A stretch of DNA of 64,000 nt from Flavobacteriaceae bacterium LYZ1037 (GCA_003144015.1 QFWS01000001.1:248001-312000); one strand, 5' to 3'. Counted from the stretch's first letter, positions 44,110 to 54,606 are shown. Numbers and translations: made by a program. Notes: generated by a model not told the origin, from the letters alone.

Positions 44110-44994
44110 CTATTTATTTATCCTGCAAAAATAACCTAATCTGTATAAATCGAAGAGTAATAAATTAGGGTTTTCATGAGTTAGGTTCTTTTTTATTTTA
44201 GAATCAAAAAGTGCCATAAATTTTCCATAAAGTTGCTCTATATAGAAAAATTTAAGCCAGCCATAAGCTTTTAATAAACTAATATCATTATTAGTTATCC
44301 GTTTGGTAACATACAAATGATGAAGGGTTACCATAGCATGCTCTGTTTTTTTTAAAAATTCAGGATTCTCGTCTAAACCAAAATGGTACACTTGGTTATT
44401 AATATGTAATATTTTAAATTGATGCTTTTTTAACAAAGCACCTAACAAATAATCCATGCCATAACTATTTTTTGTGTTGTTTTTTATAAGCTCTAAATAA
44501 ACAGGTTTTTTCATTAAAAAATTTGCTGAAATTATCACCTTATAAGGGGTTTGGTTTCTTAGATTAGCATCTACTTCTTCACGTTGTTTTCCAAAAGTAA
44601 ATCGCAAAGATTTATTTTTAGAATAAGATGCTTCTTGATAAGCAAAACCACCAAAAATGGCATCAAGTTTTATATTAATTACTTCAAGATACTTGGATAA
44701 AAAATCGTCACTTTTTGGCAATACATCTGCATCAACAAATAATAACCAGCTGTACTTTGCTTGCTGCGCTAAAAAAAGCCTACTAGCCGTTCTTCCAACA
44801 TTCTTTTTTGCTTCTATAAACTTACAATTGGTTAGATTGTTAATTTTTTGATTCTCAATATTTAAATGCGAAAAAGAACCGTCATCTACACAAATGAGTT
44901 CAAAAGCTATATTTGCTTTTAATGCTTGTTTCTCAAGCTGTAAAGCTAATGGATATGCATTGTAATGATATGTGGGAATTAATATAGATAACAT
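44110..44994 (-). CDS. GT2-family glycosyltransferase
   Basis: A 294-residue GT-A enzyme with MLSILIPTYHYN, LICVDDGSF and WLLFVDADVLPKSDDF (DxD). First gene of the two-gene minus-strand operon. Acts in polysaccharide assembly; the donor and acceptor are unknown. Confidence 0.85.
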   Translation of the reverse strand: MLSILIPTYHYNAYPLALQLEKQALKANIAFELICVDDGSFSHLNIENQKINNLTNCKFIEAKKNVGRTASRLFLAQQAKYSWLLFVDADVLPKSDDFLSKYLEVINIKLDAIFGGFAYQEASYSKNKSLRFTFGKQREEVDANLRNQTPYKVIISANFLMKKPVYLELIKNNTKNSYGMDYLLGALLKKHQFKILHINNQVYHFGLDENPEFLKKTEHAMVTLHHLYVTKRITNNDISLLKAYGWLKFFYIEQLYGKFMALFDSKIKKNLTHENPNLLLFDLYRLGYFCRINK

Positions 44995-45079
44995 GAATTT
45001 TGGTTCATTTGTTCAAATCTAAACAATAAAATCAATTTATATTAATGTTGATCATTTTAAGTTTAAAAGAATTGACAAA

Positions 45080-45176
45080 CGTCTGTTCTAGTGATTTTGA
45101 GGTGCGAAAAATTATTTCGAGAACTATTTTTTAATTTAAACTCAAATTCTCGATACAAAATTCATTCAAATTGACG
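45080..45176. repeat. Imperfect inverted-repeat element (TCGAGAAC family)
   Basis: The left arm has GTTCTAGTGATTTTGA and ends TTTCGAGAAC (45080-45124). The right arm, on the opposite strand, reads CGTCAATTTGAATGA followed by TGTATCGAGAATT (45176-45145). A similar unit is at 56488-56536. These look like copies of a flavobacterial intergenic repeat with consensus GTTCGAGTGATT ... TATCGAGAAC. Confidence 0.6.
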
Positions 45177-45251
45177 AATTTTAAAAAGCGCAAAACAGGT
45201 TATAAACCATTTTAAATGTTCTATTGGTATGGTAATTGTATTTTTGAGTGT

Positions 45252-46841
45252 ATGAAAAAAATCTATTTATCAAGTTTGATATTTTTTGTCATACTTTTTG
45301 GGTATTCGCAAAAAGAATTTCATGTGTTTCCAGAATCTCATTCAATGACTCCTGGGAAACCATCAGGAAATGGGTCCATGAATCAACCTTGGGATTTACA
45401 AACAGCTTTAAATCAGTCTTCTGATAGTGTTAATGGAGATGATATTATCTGGCTTCATGAAGGTGTTTATAATGGTCGTTATTATAGCAAATTGAATAGT
45501 ACAATCAGTAATAAGTATATTACAGTGTCTTCATTTTTAAACGAATGGGCTGTTTTAAATGGAAACATTATTTCAAATCAAACAGCAGTATTAACTGTTA
45601 CTGGCAGTGGTGTTATTTATAAAAATTTTGAAATTACTTGGTTAGGTGAGTTTTCTAGAAATAGTAAAGATGCAAGTTTTCAAAAATCGGATGGTGTAAG
45701 TCATTTAAATGGGAAAGATTGTAAATTCTTAAACCTAATGATACATAACAATCCAGGTTCTGGGTTTGGCTCATGGAAAAGAACGAGCAACGCCATTATA
45801 GAAAACTGTATCATTTATAATAATGGATTTATGACTTCCAGAAGAGGAAGTGGCGTAGGGATGTATGTTCAAAATGAAAGTGATGAAGAAAGATTGATTA
45901 AAAACAATGTTATTTTTAATAATTACTATAAAGGAATCGAGGTTTGGTCTGCAAGTACACACTCTAAAGTAGCTATAGTTAAAAATGTGACTTTAGATAA
46001 TAATGTTATTTTTAATAGTGGATTAATTTCAGGTAGCTTTAAAGACAATTTAATAATTGCCACAGATGATGTTTTAGGAATTAACATAGCAAAAAACATT
46101 ACAGTTAGTAATAATATATTTTATCACAACACAACCTTATCTAAAGCTATCGAGAATTCTGACGCACCTTCTCTTACTTTAGGATTTAATGAGAAATCTC
46201 CAATAGAGAATATAACTATTAATAACAATATTATAATAGGTAGAAAAGATGCGCTAAGAGTGTTAAGTGCAAAATCTTTGACCTTTAAAAATAACATGGT
46301 TTATAGTGGATATGCGCGATTTTTTAAACCGGTTTTAAAGCATATAAATAATAAGTCTTGGGAATTTGAAAAGAACACCTACTATACTAGAAATTCAAAA
46401 CCCATTCGAATACAAGGTGAAATAGATTATTCTATTCAACAATGGCAAGCTATTTATGGACTAGGAAGACTTAGTCAATGGAAGTATTTTAAAGAATTTG
46501 ATGCCGATCAAGTTCCGAAAATAACAAAAATCAACACCCAAGAAAACACTTATAGAGTGGTACTCTTTAATAAAGAACTTGAAGATGTTATGGTTGATTT
46601 TTATGAATACAACCTTCCTGAAAATAGCAATTACATCATTAAGGATGTTGAAAATTATAAACATATTTTAGATTCTGGAACTTTAGCTGAAACGAGTAAA
46701 ATTAAAATTCCAATGAATGTGACACGTGATAAAATGAAATCTTACAACAACTTTGGAGTTTATGATATTGAATTTAAAAAAAATGAAACTATTGAAACTA
46801 AAGATTTTCTGGAAAGATTCTTAAATTGGTTAGGAATTTAA
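45252..46841 (+). CDS. Secreted right-handed beta-helix protein
   Basis: A 529-residue protein with a signal peptide (MKKIYLSSLIFFVILFGYSQ). After it comes HVFPESHSMTPGKPSGNGSMNQPWDLQTAL, typical of pectate-lyase-like/chitinase-adjacent beta-helix starts, then repeated N-rich rungs (NNVIFNNY, NNVIFNSG, NNIFYHN, NNIIIG). Probably binds or cleaves a polysaccharide; no catalytic residues confidently placed. The ATG at 45216 would add 12 residues; 45252 gives the signal peptide. Confidence 0.75.
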   Translation: MKKIYLSSLIFFVILFGYSQKEFHVFPESHSMTPGKPSGNGSMNQPWDLQTALNQSSDSVNGDDIIWLHEGVYNGRYYSKLNSTISNKYITVSSFLNEWAVLNGNIISNQTAVLTVTGSGVIYKNFEITWLGEFSRNSKDASFQKSDGVSHLNGKDCKFLNLMIHNNPGSGFGSWKRTSNAIIENCIIYNNGFMTSRRGSGVGMYVQNESDEERLIKNNVIFNNYYKGIEVWSASTHSKVAIVKNVTLDNNVIFNSGLISGSFKDNLIIATDDVLGINIAKNITVSNNIFYHNTTLSKAIENSDAPSLTLGFNEKSPIENITINNNIIIGRKDALRVLSAKSLTFKNNMVYSGYARFFKPVLKHINNKSWEFEKNTYYTRNSKPIRIQGEIDYSIQQWQAIYGLGRLSQWKYFKEFDADQVPKITKINTQENTYRVVLFNKELEDVMVDFYEYNLPENSNYIIKDVENYKHILDSGTLAETSKIKIPMNVTRDKMKSYNNFGVYDIEFKKNETIETKDFLERFLNWLGI

Positions 46842-46903
46842 ATGGAATGATGTTCAAAGTTTACAAAAAGCATATATTTACAAACAACTTCTAACCAAAA
46901 CCC

Positions 46904-48334
46904 ATGCTATTTAATACCATAGATTTTGCCATTTTTATGCCAATAATCTTTCTATTGTATTGGTTTGTATTCTATAAAAACATAAAAACTCAGAATGTTT
47001 TTCTAGTTATAGCTAGTTATTTCTTTTATGCATGTTGGGATTGGCGTTTTTTGGGCCTCATTTTTTTAAGCTCATTAGTAGATTATGTGGTTGGCCTTTA
47101 TTTGGTAAAAACAGATAATAAAACAAAAAGGAAAAGTCTCCTGCTAACTAGTTTGATTGTTAATCTTGGAGTTTTAGGGTTTTTTAAATATTACAATTTT
47201 TTTCTAGAATCTTTTCAAGAGGTATTCTCTCTTTTTGGAAGATCTTTAGAGTCAAGCACATTACATATTTTACTCCCAGTTGGTATTAGTTTTTATACCT
47301 TTCAAACCTTAAGCTATACCATAGACATTTATAGAAAGAGGCTAGAACCAACATCTAATGTGGTGTCCTTTTTTGCTTTTGTTAGTTTCTTTCCACAATT
47401 GGTTGCTGGACCTATTGAAAGAGCGTCCAATTTACTGCCTCAATTTGAAAGAAAAAGACACTTTAATTATGCTAAAAGTATCGATGGATTACGCTTAATC
47501 CTCCTCGGACTTTTTAAAAAAATGGTGATTGCAGACAACTGTGCTTTAGCAGTAAACGAAATTTTTACATATTATCCCGAATATAGTGGCAGCACCTTGT
47601 TTTTTGGTGCTTTCTTTTTTGCTTTTCAAATTTATGGCGATTTCTCTGGATATTCAGATATTGCTATTGGCTCTGCCAGGCTATTAGGATTCGATTTAAT
47701 GCAGAATTTTAATTCACCTTATTTATCAAGAAATCTTGGAGAATTTTGGAGACGCTGGCATATCTCTTTAAGTACCTGGTTTCGAGATTACGTGTATATT
47801 CCATTAGGTGGTAGCCAAGTGTCTAAAACAAAATGGATACGTAATATTTTTATTGTTTTTCTATTAAGTGGTTTGTGGCATGGAGCTAATTGGACTTTTA
47901 TTATTTGGGGATTTATTCATGCTCTATTTTTTCTGCCACTAATTTTTAAAAGTAGTAATGCCAAGTTTAAAGATGTCGCTGATAATAATAAGTTACTGCC
48001 TTCAATTAAAACAGTCTTTCAAATAGGTTCCACTTTTCTAGTAGTACTTTTAGCTTGGGTATTTTTTAGAGCCGAAAACATTACTCATGCATTTCTATAT
48101 TTGAATGGTATGTTCGACATGTCGTTATTTTCATTCCCAACGGTATCAAGAGGCTTGGTCTTATTTCTTGTTGTTTATATGCTTTTTGAATGGCTTCAAA
48201 GAGATAAAAAGCACCTTTTAGAAATAGATTTTATTCGCTCTAAACCTTTACGTATTGCTATATATTATTGTTTGGTGTTTATTATATTTTATTTTGCAGG
48301 AGATACACAACCGTTTATATATTTTCAGTTTTAA
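46904..48334 (+). CDS. MBOAT-family O-acyltransferase (AlgI-like)
   Basis: A 476-residue polytopic protein. YRKRLEPTSNVVSFFAFVSFFPQLVAGPIERA, FWRRWHISLSTWFRDYVYIPLGGS, and catalytic His326 in SGLWHGANWTFIIWG are hallmarks of AlgI/DltB-type MBOAT proteins that move acyl (usually acetyl) groups across the inner membrane for polysaccharide decoration. TAATG overlap with the next gene, an SGNH-type partner. Confidence 0.9.
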   Translation: MLFNTIDFAIFMPIIFLLYWFVFYKNIKTQNVFLVIASYFFYACWDWRFLGLIFLSSLVDYVVGLYLVKTDNKTKRKSLLLTSLIVNLGVLGFFKYYNFFLESFQEVFSLFGRSLESSTLHILLPVGISFYTFQTLSYTIDIYRKRLEPTSNVVSFFAFVSFFPQLVAGPIERASNLLPQFERKRHFNYAKSIDGLRLILLGLFKKMVIADNCALAVNEIFTYYPEYSGSTLFFGAFFFAFQIYGDFSGYSDIAIGSARLLGFDLMQNFNSPYLSRNLGEFWRRWHISLSTWFRDYVYIPLGGSQVSKTKWIRNIFIVFLLSGLWHGANWTFIIWGFIHALFFLPLIFKSSNAKFKDVADNNKLLPSIKTVFQIGSTFLVVLLAWVFFRAENITHAFLYLNGMFDMSLFSFPTVSRGLVLFLVVYMLFEWLQRDKKHLLEIDFIRSKPLRIAIYYCLVFIIFYFAGDTQPFIYFQF

Positions 48335-49251
48335 TGAAGAAATTGTTATCACATATAAGTCTGTTCTTAATTCCAATTCTAGTAATTTGGATATTAGCTG
48401 AGGTGTTTTACAGAACGGTTCCAAATAACTATACCTATAAACACAAGCAAATTTCAAATAATACGGATATTGAAGTTCTTATCTTAGGAGATTCTCATAC
48501 GTTTTATGGTATTAATCCAGAGTTTTTATCTCTTAAAGCTTATAATTTGTCAAATGTTAGTCAGACTATTTATTTCGATAAATTATTATTTGAAAAGCAT
48601 ATCAAACAGTTGTCAAAATTAAAATACCTTATTTTGGCAGTAGATTATACCACGTTGAGCCAGGCTGATAATACCCAAGAAGATATCTGGAGAAAATATT
48701 TTTATGAGTCTCAAATGGATTTAGATGTGCCTTTAATTAAATGGTACAATCCTAAAAAATATAGTTTAGCATTAACTAGAAAATTTGATAAAACTTGGCA
48801 AACATGTGAAGAATATCATAATAAAGGAACTTTAATAGGTTGTGATGCCAATGGTTGGGGAAACACCTATCTAAGTACTGTAGACTCCGTTGAGATGAAT
48901 CGTTTGGCACATGTAGTAGCTAAAAAACATGAAGATGGCTCTTTAGATTTTAGTTTAAATACTGAAAGGATTCAACAAATGATAGATTTGTGTCAATCAA
49001 AAAATATTCAAGTGTTATTAGTAAATATGCCATCTGTTCCAGAATATGTATCTGTATTAAATGCTGAAAAATGGCAGAAAATAGATGCTGTTTGTCAACT
49101 TTTAGAAACCAATAATAGTAACGTTACTAGAATAGATTTATTAGAAGATAAACGGTTTGTGTTAAAAGATTTTCAAGATGCCGATCATCTAAACGCTGAT
49201 GGAGCTAAAAAGTGTTCTTTGGTTATCGACCAATATTTAAACAAGTTGTAA
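48334..49251 (+). CDS. SGNH-domain protein partnering the MBOAT protein
   Basis: A 305-residue protein with a single N-terminal membrane helix (about 8-24) and an AlgJ/DltD-type SGNH fold. The nucleophile motif is GDSHTFYG (Ser54) and the C-terminal DADHLN supplies the catalytic Asp-x-x-His. It likely completes periplasmic acyl transfer to the glycan. Longer versions starting at 48268 lie inside the MBOAT gene; ATG at 48334 (TAATG) is preferred. Confidence 0.8.
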   Translation: MKKLLSHISLFLIPILVIWILAEVFYRTVPNNYTYKHKQISNNTDIEVLILGDSHTFYGINPEFLSLKAYNLSNVSQTIYFDKLLFEKHIKQLSKLKYLILAVDYTTLSQADNTQEDIWRKYFYESQMDLDVPLIKWYNPKKYSLALTRKFDKTWQTCEEYHNKGTLIGCDANGWGNTYLSTVDSVEMNRLAHVVAKKHEDGSLDFSLNTERIQQMIDLCQSKNIQVLLVNMPSVPEYVSVLNAEKWQKIDAVCQLLETNNSNVTRIDLLEDKRFVLKDFQDADHLNADGAKKCSLVIDQYLNKL

Positions 49252-49277
49252 AAAATGATTAATATTGTTAGCAACAA

Positions 49278-49733
49278 ATGAGATTTTATAAAAACTTTAT
49301 TGTGTTTTGGGCTGTATTCTATTTTGCTGTTGCCATTATAGGGAGAGTCTATACGTACAAAAAAGAAATCTTCCCTTTTTTTAGATGGTCATTATATTCT
49401 AAAACACCAAATAAACTGGTGTATCCTTATGTTTTAGTGAATAAAGTGGGTGATTCTGTATTGCCAAAACCAACCAATATTCTAGACTTATATTCAGTAC
49501 ATGATTTAGCACTTACAGATTTAAAATTAATGGTAAATAATTTTTATTATGATATTGAAGCTTTTCCTGGAAATAAAAATGCATATCAAGGTGTTTTTCT
49601 AAATGTATTACCCAAAGATAGCGAGTTTACCTTGTATATTAAGGAGCTAGACTTAAGTGTTGAAGATTATAAAGAGACAGAAAAGCATCATCAGGTTTTA
49701 AATGTGAAAAACAATAAAATAAACCCTAATTGA
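49278..49733 (+). CDS. Small membrane-anchored protein of unknown function
   Basis: A 151-residue protein with an N-terminal membrane helix (about 7-22) and a soluble part containing FPFFRWSLYSKTPNKLVYPYVLVNKVGDSV. Not recognised. It sits between the SGNH-like and HTTM-like genes with a four-base overlap downstream, so it probably belongs to this acylation cluster. Confidence 0.55.
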   Translation: MRFYKNFIVFWAVFYFAVAIIGRVYTYKKEIFPFFRWSLYSKTPNKLVYPYVLVNKVGDSVLPKPTNILDLYSVHDLALTDLKLMVNNFYYDIEAFPGNKNAYQGVFLNVLPKDSEFTLYIKELDLSVEDYKETEKHHQVLNVKNNKINPN

Positions 49734-50680
49734 AAGAAATAACTAAATTTCATTTTTTTTGGAAAAATGCTAATGGGAAATGGCCCCTATTTAGTAAACC
49801 TAAAGATGTTCTTTATAGTGAGATAATGACCATTGTAAAGTTTTCTTATTTGTTTTTTCTATTTGCTTTGTTTGTGCAGTTATTTGCTGATAAGCACGAT
49901 GCAAATATGAAAATGATTGATCCATTGTGGCCAATGGTAGTCTTCAAAAATATCTCTGCAGGATACTTAACTCTTTTTTTTCAGATTAACTTGTTCATTT
50001 CATTTATTTGGTTGTGTATTAAACCAAATCAAAAGTTTTTCAAAGTTTATGCATTTATTATTTACTTCCTTTACATTGCTTTTAATAATTCGTTTGGTAA
50101 AATAAATCATGGGTCTCATTTAAGTTTAATGATCTTGTTTTGTTATATGTTTATCCCAACAAACAGGAAAGATAAATATCAAGAAAAAACGATATTAACT
50201 TTCGCTACAGCTCAGTTCTTTTTATTAATGGCATATAGCTTGTCTGGTGCATGGAAATTATTTTGGGGCATTGTAGAGTTTTTTAATAAAGATGTAAGCT
50301 TGTTTTCACCATATTCCTTCAGAAATGTCATTATTGAACAATATCAATATGTCGATCCTACGTTAATCGGAGCTTGGTTTCTAGAACATTATTATATTGG
50401 ATGGGTTATGTATTTAGCTGTGGTTTATATTGAAATATGTTCAGTTTTTATTTTATTTAAACCAAACTTACATAAAATCTGGGGAGTTTTATTATTAAGT
50501 TTACATCTTGGAATTCATTTTATTCTTAGAGTAAATATGTTTAGTGCACCACTTTATATTGGTGTACTGTTTTTGATGTCTCCATTTTATTTAAAGACAG
50601 ATTTTAAAACGACATTATTAAGTTTACCTGGGGTTTTTGAAACTAGATTACTGTTTCAAAAAATAAGAAAAAAGAATTAG
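49730..50680 (+). CDS. HTTM-like polytopic membrane protein
   Basis: A 316-residue protein with about six or more membrane helices; starts with TTG overlapping the previous stop. FFWKNANGKWPLFSKPKD, HGSHLSLMILFCYMFIPT, and YSLSGAWKLFWGI resemble the HTTM/vitamin K-dependent carboxylase-like membrane family. No gamma-carboxylase function is implied. End of the MBOAT cluster; convergent with ftsE by four bases. Confidence 0.6.
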   Translation: MKEITKFHFFWKNANGKWPLFSKPKDVLYSEIMTIVKFSYLFFLFALFVQLFADKHDANMKMIDPLWPMVVFKNISAGYLTLFFQINLFISFIWLCIKPNQKFFKVYAFIIYFLYIAFNNSFGKINHGSHLSLMILFCYMFIPTNRKDKYQEKTILTFATAQFFLLMAYSLSGAWKLFWGIVEFFNKDVSLFSPYSFRNVIIEQYQYVDPTLIGAWFLEHYYIGWVMYLAVVYIEICSVFILFKPNLHKIWGVLLLSLHLGIHFILRVNMFSAPLYIGVLFLMSPFYLKTDFKTTLLSLPGVFETRLLFQKIRKKN

Positions 50681-51366
50681 GTAGTTGCTTTTCGTTGTAC
50701 AACTTCATATACTTGATTATCGTCGCATTTAAGAGTTTTACTTGGGTATTTTAAGAGTAATGCATAATCGTGAGTTGCCATTAATATGGTATTCCCATTT
50801 TTATTAATCTCTTGTAACACTTCCATAACCTCAATACTGGTTTGTGGATCTAGATTCCCTGTAGGCTCATCAGCAAGAATAAGTTCTGGGTTGTTTAATA
50901 AAGCTCTAGCAATGGCAACGCGTTGTTGTTCGCCTCCAGAAAGTTCGTGTGGATATTTAAAACCTTTAGTTTTCATGCCTACTTTATCTAAAACTTCTTC
51001 AACACGTGTATTCATGTCGCTTTTGTTTTTCCAACCAGTTGCTTTCAATACAAAAAACAGATTATCGTTGATGGTTCTGTCGGTTAGAAGTTTAAAATCT
51101 TGAAAAACAACGCCTAATTTTCGTCTTAAAAAAGGAATGTCTTTTTCTTTAAGAGTTCTTAAATTAAAATCAACAATGCTTCCTTCACCTTTAGTCAGTG
51201 GTAAATCGGCATAAAGTGTTTTCATAAAACTACTTTTACCTGTTCCGGTTTTACCAATTAAATAAACAAAATCTCCTTTGTTTATTTCAACATTAACATC
51301 TGAAAGAACAAGACTTTCCCCTTGAAAAATAGAAACATCTTTTAATTGTAAAACAGAATTCGACAT
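50677..51366 (-). CDS. ftsE: Cell division ATP-binding protein FtsE
   Basis: A 229-residue ABC ATPase with Walker [12 protein letters not shown] at about 37-47, signature [15 protein letters not shown] and Walker [14 protein letters not shown]. The 229-residue single-domain size and the adjacent family pattern point to FtsE; no ftsX is next to it in this window, so it could be a lone FtsE as in other flavobacteria. Confidence 0.85.
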   Translation of the reverse strand: MSNSVLQLKDVSIFQGESLVLSDVNVEINKGDFVYLIGKTGTGKSSFMKTLYADLPLTKGEGSIVDFNLRTLKEKDIPFLRRKLGVVFQDFKLLTDRTINDNLFFVLKATGWKNKSDMNTRVEEVLDKVGMKTKGFKYPHELSGGEQQRVAIARALLNNPELILADEPTGNLDPQTSIEVMEVLQEINKNGNTILMATHDYALLLKYPSKTLKCDDNQVYEVVQRKATT

Positions 51367-51551
51367 AAAGTTATGTGGGTTTTAAGAATTGTAAATGTAT
51401 TACTAAAATGTTTAATGTTCAAAATTCCAAGTTTAAAGTTTTCATAATGTAACTGCCAATAGAATACAGTTTAATTAGTACTAAATAAGACTTTTTATAA
51501 GTCTGTTTATAATTATAACATAATTCTAACGTTATAAAATGGAGATTAAAT

Positions 51552-51559
51552 TATCTTTG
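51552..51559 (+). promoter_or_regulatory. -7 promoter element for TPR/barrel operon
   Basis: TATCTTTG matches TAnnTTTG, 24 bp before the ATG at 51583. No good TTG at 17-23 bp upstream. Confidence 0.45.
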
Positions 51560-51582
51560 ATTTTAAATGAAAAAACGCCTTT

Positions 51583-54500
51583 ATGAGTATCCATAAATTA
51601 TTAATTTTCTTTATTGCCTGTAGCTTTAATTTAAGTGTTTTTAGTCAGGAATCTGCAGCATATACGAATCCGTTAGTCGATTACCAAAAAGCTTTAAATT
51701 TATATGACAATCAGCAGTATTTAGCGGCTCAGTCTTTATTTACACAGATTCAAAAAACTGCAGAAACAGACGTTTTACAATCCGATTGTGCTTTCTATAT
51801 AGCTAATTGTGCCGTACGTTTAAATCAGTTAAATGCCGACCAACTCATGGAAGATTTTGTTGCTAATTACCCAACAAGCACCAAACGTAATACAGCTTTT
51901 GTAGATGTAGCAGATTATTACTTTGCTAATGGAAAATATGCTTATGCAAAAAAGTGGTACGATAAAGTAGATGAAAGCTCCTTAGCTAGAAATGAACAAG
52001 AAAGGTTTAATTTCAATAATGGGTATGTAGCGTTTTCAACCAAGAACTATAAAGATGCTAAGACCTATTTGTCTCGTGTAGAAAACTCTCAAAAATACGG
52101 GTCGCAAGCAAAATATTATATTGGGTTTATGGCTTATGAAAGCGACGATTACGATCAAGCCAATCAGTATTTCGATCAAGTTAGTGATAATGAAAAATAC
52201 AGAGAAAAGCTATCTTATTATCAAGCAGATTTAAACTTTAAATTAGGGAAGTTTGAGGAAGCTATTAAATTAGCCAAAGAGCAATTGCCAAATAGTGATA
52301 GAAACGAAGTTTCCGAACTCAATAAAATAATTGGAGAAAGTTATTTTAATCTTGAAAAATACGCCGAAGCTATTCCGTATTTATCAGAATATCAAGGTCG
52401 AAGAGGTAAATGGAATAACACGGATTATTACCAATTGGGTTATGCGTATTATAAACAAGGTGATTTTGAAAATGCCATTTCAGAATTTAATAAAATAATT
52501 GGAGGCAATAATGCCGTGGCTCAAAATGCCTATTATCATTTAGGCGAGAGTTATGTAGAATTAGACAAAAAGCAGGAAGCATTAAATGCATTTCGCAATG
52601 CCTCACAAATGGATTTTAATTTAAAAATTCAGGAAGATGCTTGGTTAAATTATGCGAAAATTAGTTATGAAATTGGCAATCCCTACCAATCTGTACCACA
52701 GGTTTTAACGAGTTATTTAGATGCTTACCCAAACTCAGGGTATAAAGAAGAGATAGAAACTCTTTTAATCGATTCGTACATTACCTCAAAAAATTATCAA
52801 GAGGCTTTAAAATTATTAAAAGGAAAGAACAGTTTCGAAAATAAAGTTGCTTATCAAAAAGTGGCTTTTTATAGAGGTCTAGAACTTTATAACGATGGGA
52901 ATTATCAAGATGCCTTAGAAATGTTTTCAAATTCAATTAAAGAACCTAGAGATCCAATTTATACTGCAAGAGCCACTTTTTGGAAAGCTGAAACAAATTA
53001 CAATCTAACAAATTATGAAGAAGCTTTAATTGGTTTCAAACAATTTCAGCAACAAACGAATGCAACAGAAACTCCCGAATACAAAAACATAGATTATAAT
53101 TTAGCTTATACTTATTTTAAGCAGAAAAGCTATTTACAAGCTATCCAAAATTATAAGAAATTTATAGCCAATCAGCAAGATGATGTCATTCGTTTAAACG
53201 ACGCGTATTTAAGACTTGGTGATGCATATTTTGTATCAAGTCAATATGCTGAAGCTATTCAAGCTTATGATGAAGCGATAAAAATTAATAAGATTGATTC
53301 CGATTACGCATTTTTTCAACAAGCCATCAGTTATGGTTACGAAGGAAAAGCAACTAAAAAAATAGCAGAATTAGAAACTTTTCTTCAAAACTATTCAAAA
53401 TCTACTTTGCGTGATGATGCCATGTTTGAATTAGGCAACTCTTATGTTAAAGCCAATGAAGATGTAAAAGCATTAAAAATGTACGACAAGCTTCAGACAG
53501 ATTATAGAATGAGTACGTTTGTTCCAAGATCATTGTTACGTCAAGGGTTAATTCATTATAATAAAAGCGATAATGAACAGGCTTTAAGTAAATTTAAATC
53601 TGTAGCCAAAGATTATCCAGGAACTGCCGAAGCCAATCAAGCCGTTGCTTCTGCACGTTTAATCTATATCGATTTAGGTCGTGTAAACGATTATGCTACT
53701 TGGGTAAGAACTTTAGATTATGTAGAAGTTACTGATGCCGATTTGGATAATACAACCTATGAATCGGCTGAAAAAAAATATATCGATAGTAAAACAGACG
53801 ATGCTATCAAGCAATTTAATAGCTATTTAAGTCAGTTTCCAAAAGGCCTGCATGCCTTACAAGCTCATTTTTATCTAGCACAATTGTACTACAAAAAAGA
53901 TTTAAAAGACAATGCTGCACCACATTATCAATATGTTGCAGATGCTTCGCCTAGCGAATTTACAGAAGAGTCACTTTCTAAAGTGTCACAAATTTATCTT
54001 GAAAAGAAACGTTGGATAGAAGCCATTCCTACATTAAAACGTTTAGAAGTAGAAGCCAGTTTTCCACAGAATATCATTTTTGCACAATCTAATTTAATGA
54101 AAGCTTACTATCAGCTAAATAAATACACTGAAGCAGTTGGTTATGCTGAAAAGGTATTAAATCATGGTGTGTTAGATAATAAAATTAAAAGTGATGCACA
54201 CTTAATAATTGCTCGTTCTGCTATAAAAATGGGAGATGAAACTCGAGCAAAAACAGCTTTTGCTGAAGTAGAAAAGACAGCTACAGGCGAAGCTGCTGCA
54301 GAGGCCTTGTACTACAATGCTTATTTTAAAAATAAGGAAGGTGCTTTTGAAGCGTCGAATGCAACAACACAACGTTTGGCAAAAGATTTTTCTAGTTACA
54401 AATATTTTAGTGCTAAAGGTCTCGTGTTGATGGCAAAGAATTATTATCAATTAGATGAAGCATTTCAAGCCACTTATATTTTAGAAAGTGTTATAGAAAA

Positions 54501-54606
54501 CTTTAAAGAATTTGAAGATGTGGTTACAACAGCTCAAGAAGAATTAACTAAAATTAAAGCTGAACAAGCTAAAACAAATTCATCTGTTTTACCCGAAGAA
54601 GATTAA
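51583..54606 (+). CDS. Large exported TPR-repeat protein
   Basis: A 1007-residue protein with a signal peptide (MSIHKLLIFFIACSFNLSVFSQ) and TPR repeats across the length (repeated A-x-Y-x2-A and Y-x2-G motifs). These suit protein-protein interaction in the periplasm or at the outer membrane. It is followed 41 bp later by an outer-membrane barrel gene. A YbgF/BamD-like assembly role is possible but unproven. Confidence 0.8.
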   Translation: MSIHKLLIFFIACSFNLSVFSQESAAYTNPLVDYQKALNLYDNQQYLAAQSLFTQIQKTAETDVLQSDCAFYIANCAVRLNQLNADQLMEDFVANYPTSTKRNTAFVDVADYYFANGKYAYAKKWYDKVDESSLARNEQERFNFNNGYVAFSTKNYKDAKTYLSRVENSQKYGSQAKYYIGFMAYESDDYDQANQYFDQVSDNEKYREKLSYYQADLNFKLGKFEEAIKLAKEQLPNSDRNEVSELNKIIGESYFNLEKYAEAIPYLSEYQGRRGKWNNTDYYQLGYAYYKQGDFENAISEFNKIIGGNNAVAQNAYYHLGESYVELDKKQEALNAFRNASQMDFNLKIQEDAWLNYAKISYEIGNPYQSVPQVLTSYLDAYPNSGYKEEIETLLIDSYITSKNYQEALKLLKGKNSFENKVAYQKVAFYRGLELYNDGNYQDALEMFSNSIKEPRDPIYTARATFWKAETNYNLTNYEEALIGFKQFQQQTNATETPEYKNIDYNLAYTYFKQKSYLQAIQNYKKFIANQQDDVIRLNDAYLRLGDAYFVSSQYAEAIQAYDEAIKINKIDSDYAFFQQAISYGYEGKATKKIAELETFLQNYSKSTLRDDAMFELGNSYVKANEDVKALKMYDKLQTDYRMSTFVPRSLLRQGLIHYNKSDNEQALSKFKSVAKDYPGTAEANQAVASARLIYIDLGRVNDYATWVRTLDYVEVTDADLDNTTYESAEKKYIDSKTDDAIKQFNSYLSQFPKGLHALQAHFYLAQLYYKKDLKDNAAPHYQYVADASPSEFTEESLSKVSQIYLEKKRWIEAIPTLKRLEVEASFPQNIIFAQSNLMKAYYQLNKYTEAVGYAEKVLNHGVLDNKIKSDAHLIIARSAIKMGDETRAKTAFAEVEKTATGEAAAEALYYNAYFKNKEGAFEASNATTQRLAKDFSSYKYFSAKGLVLMAKNYYQLDEAFQATYILESVIENFKEFEDVVTTAQEELTKIKAEQAKTNSSVLPEED

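Noticed and set aside
48268-48333. Upstream start for the SGNH protein
   Set aside because: It lies wholly within the MBOAT gene in another frame; the TAATG-coupled Met at 48334 gives the normal membrane anchor.
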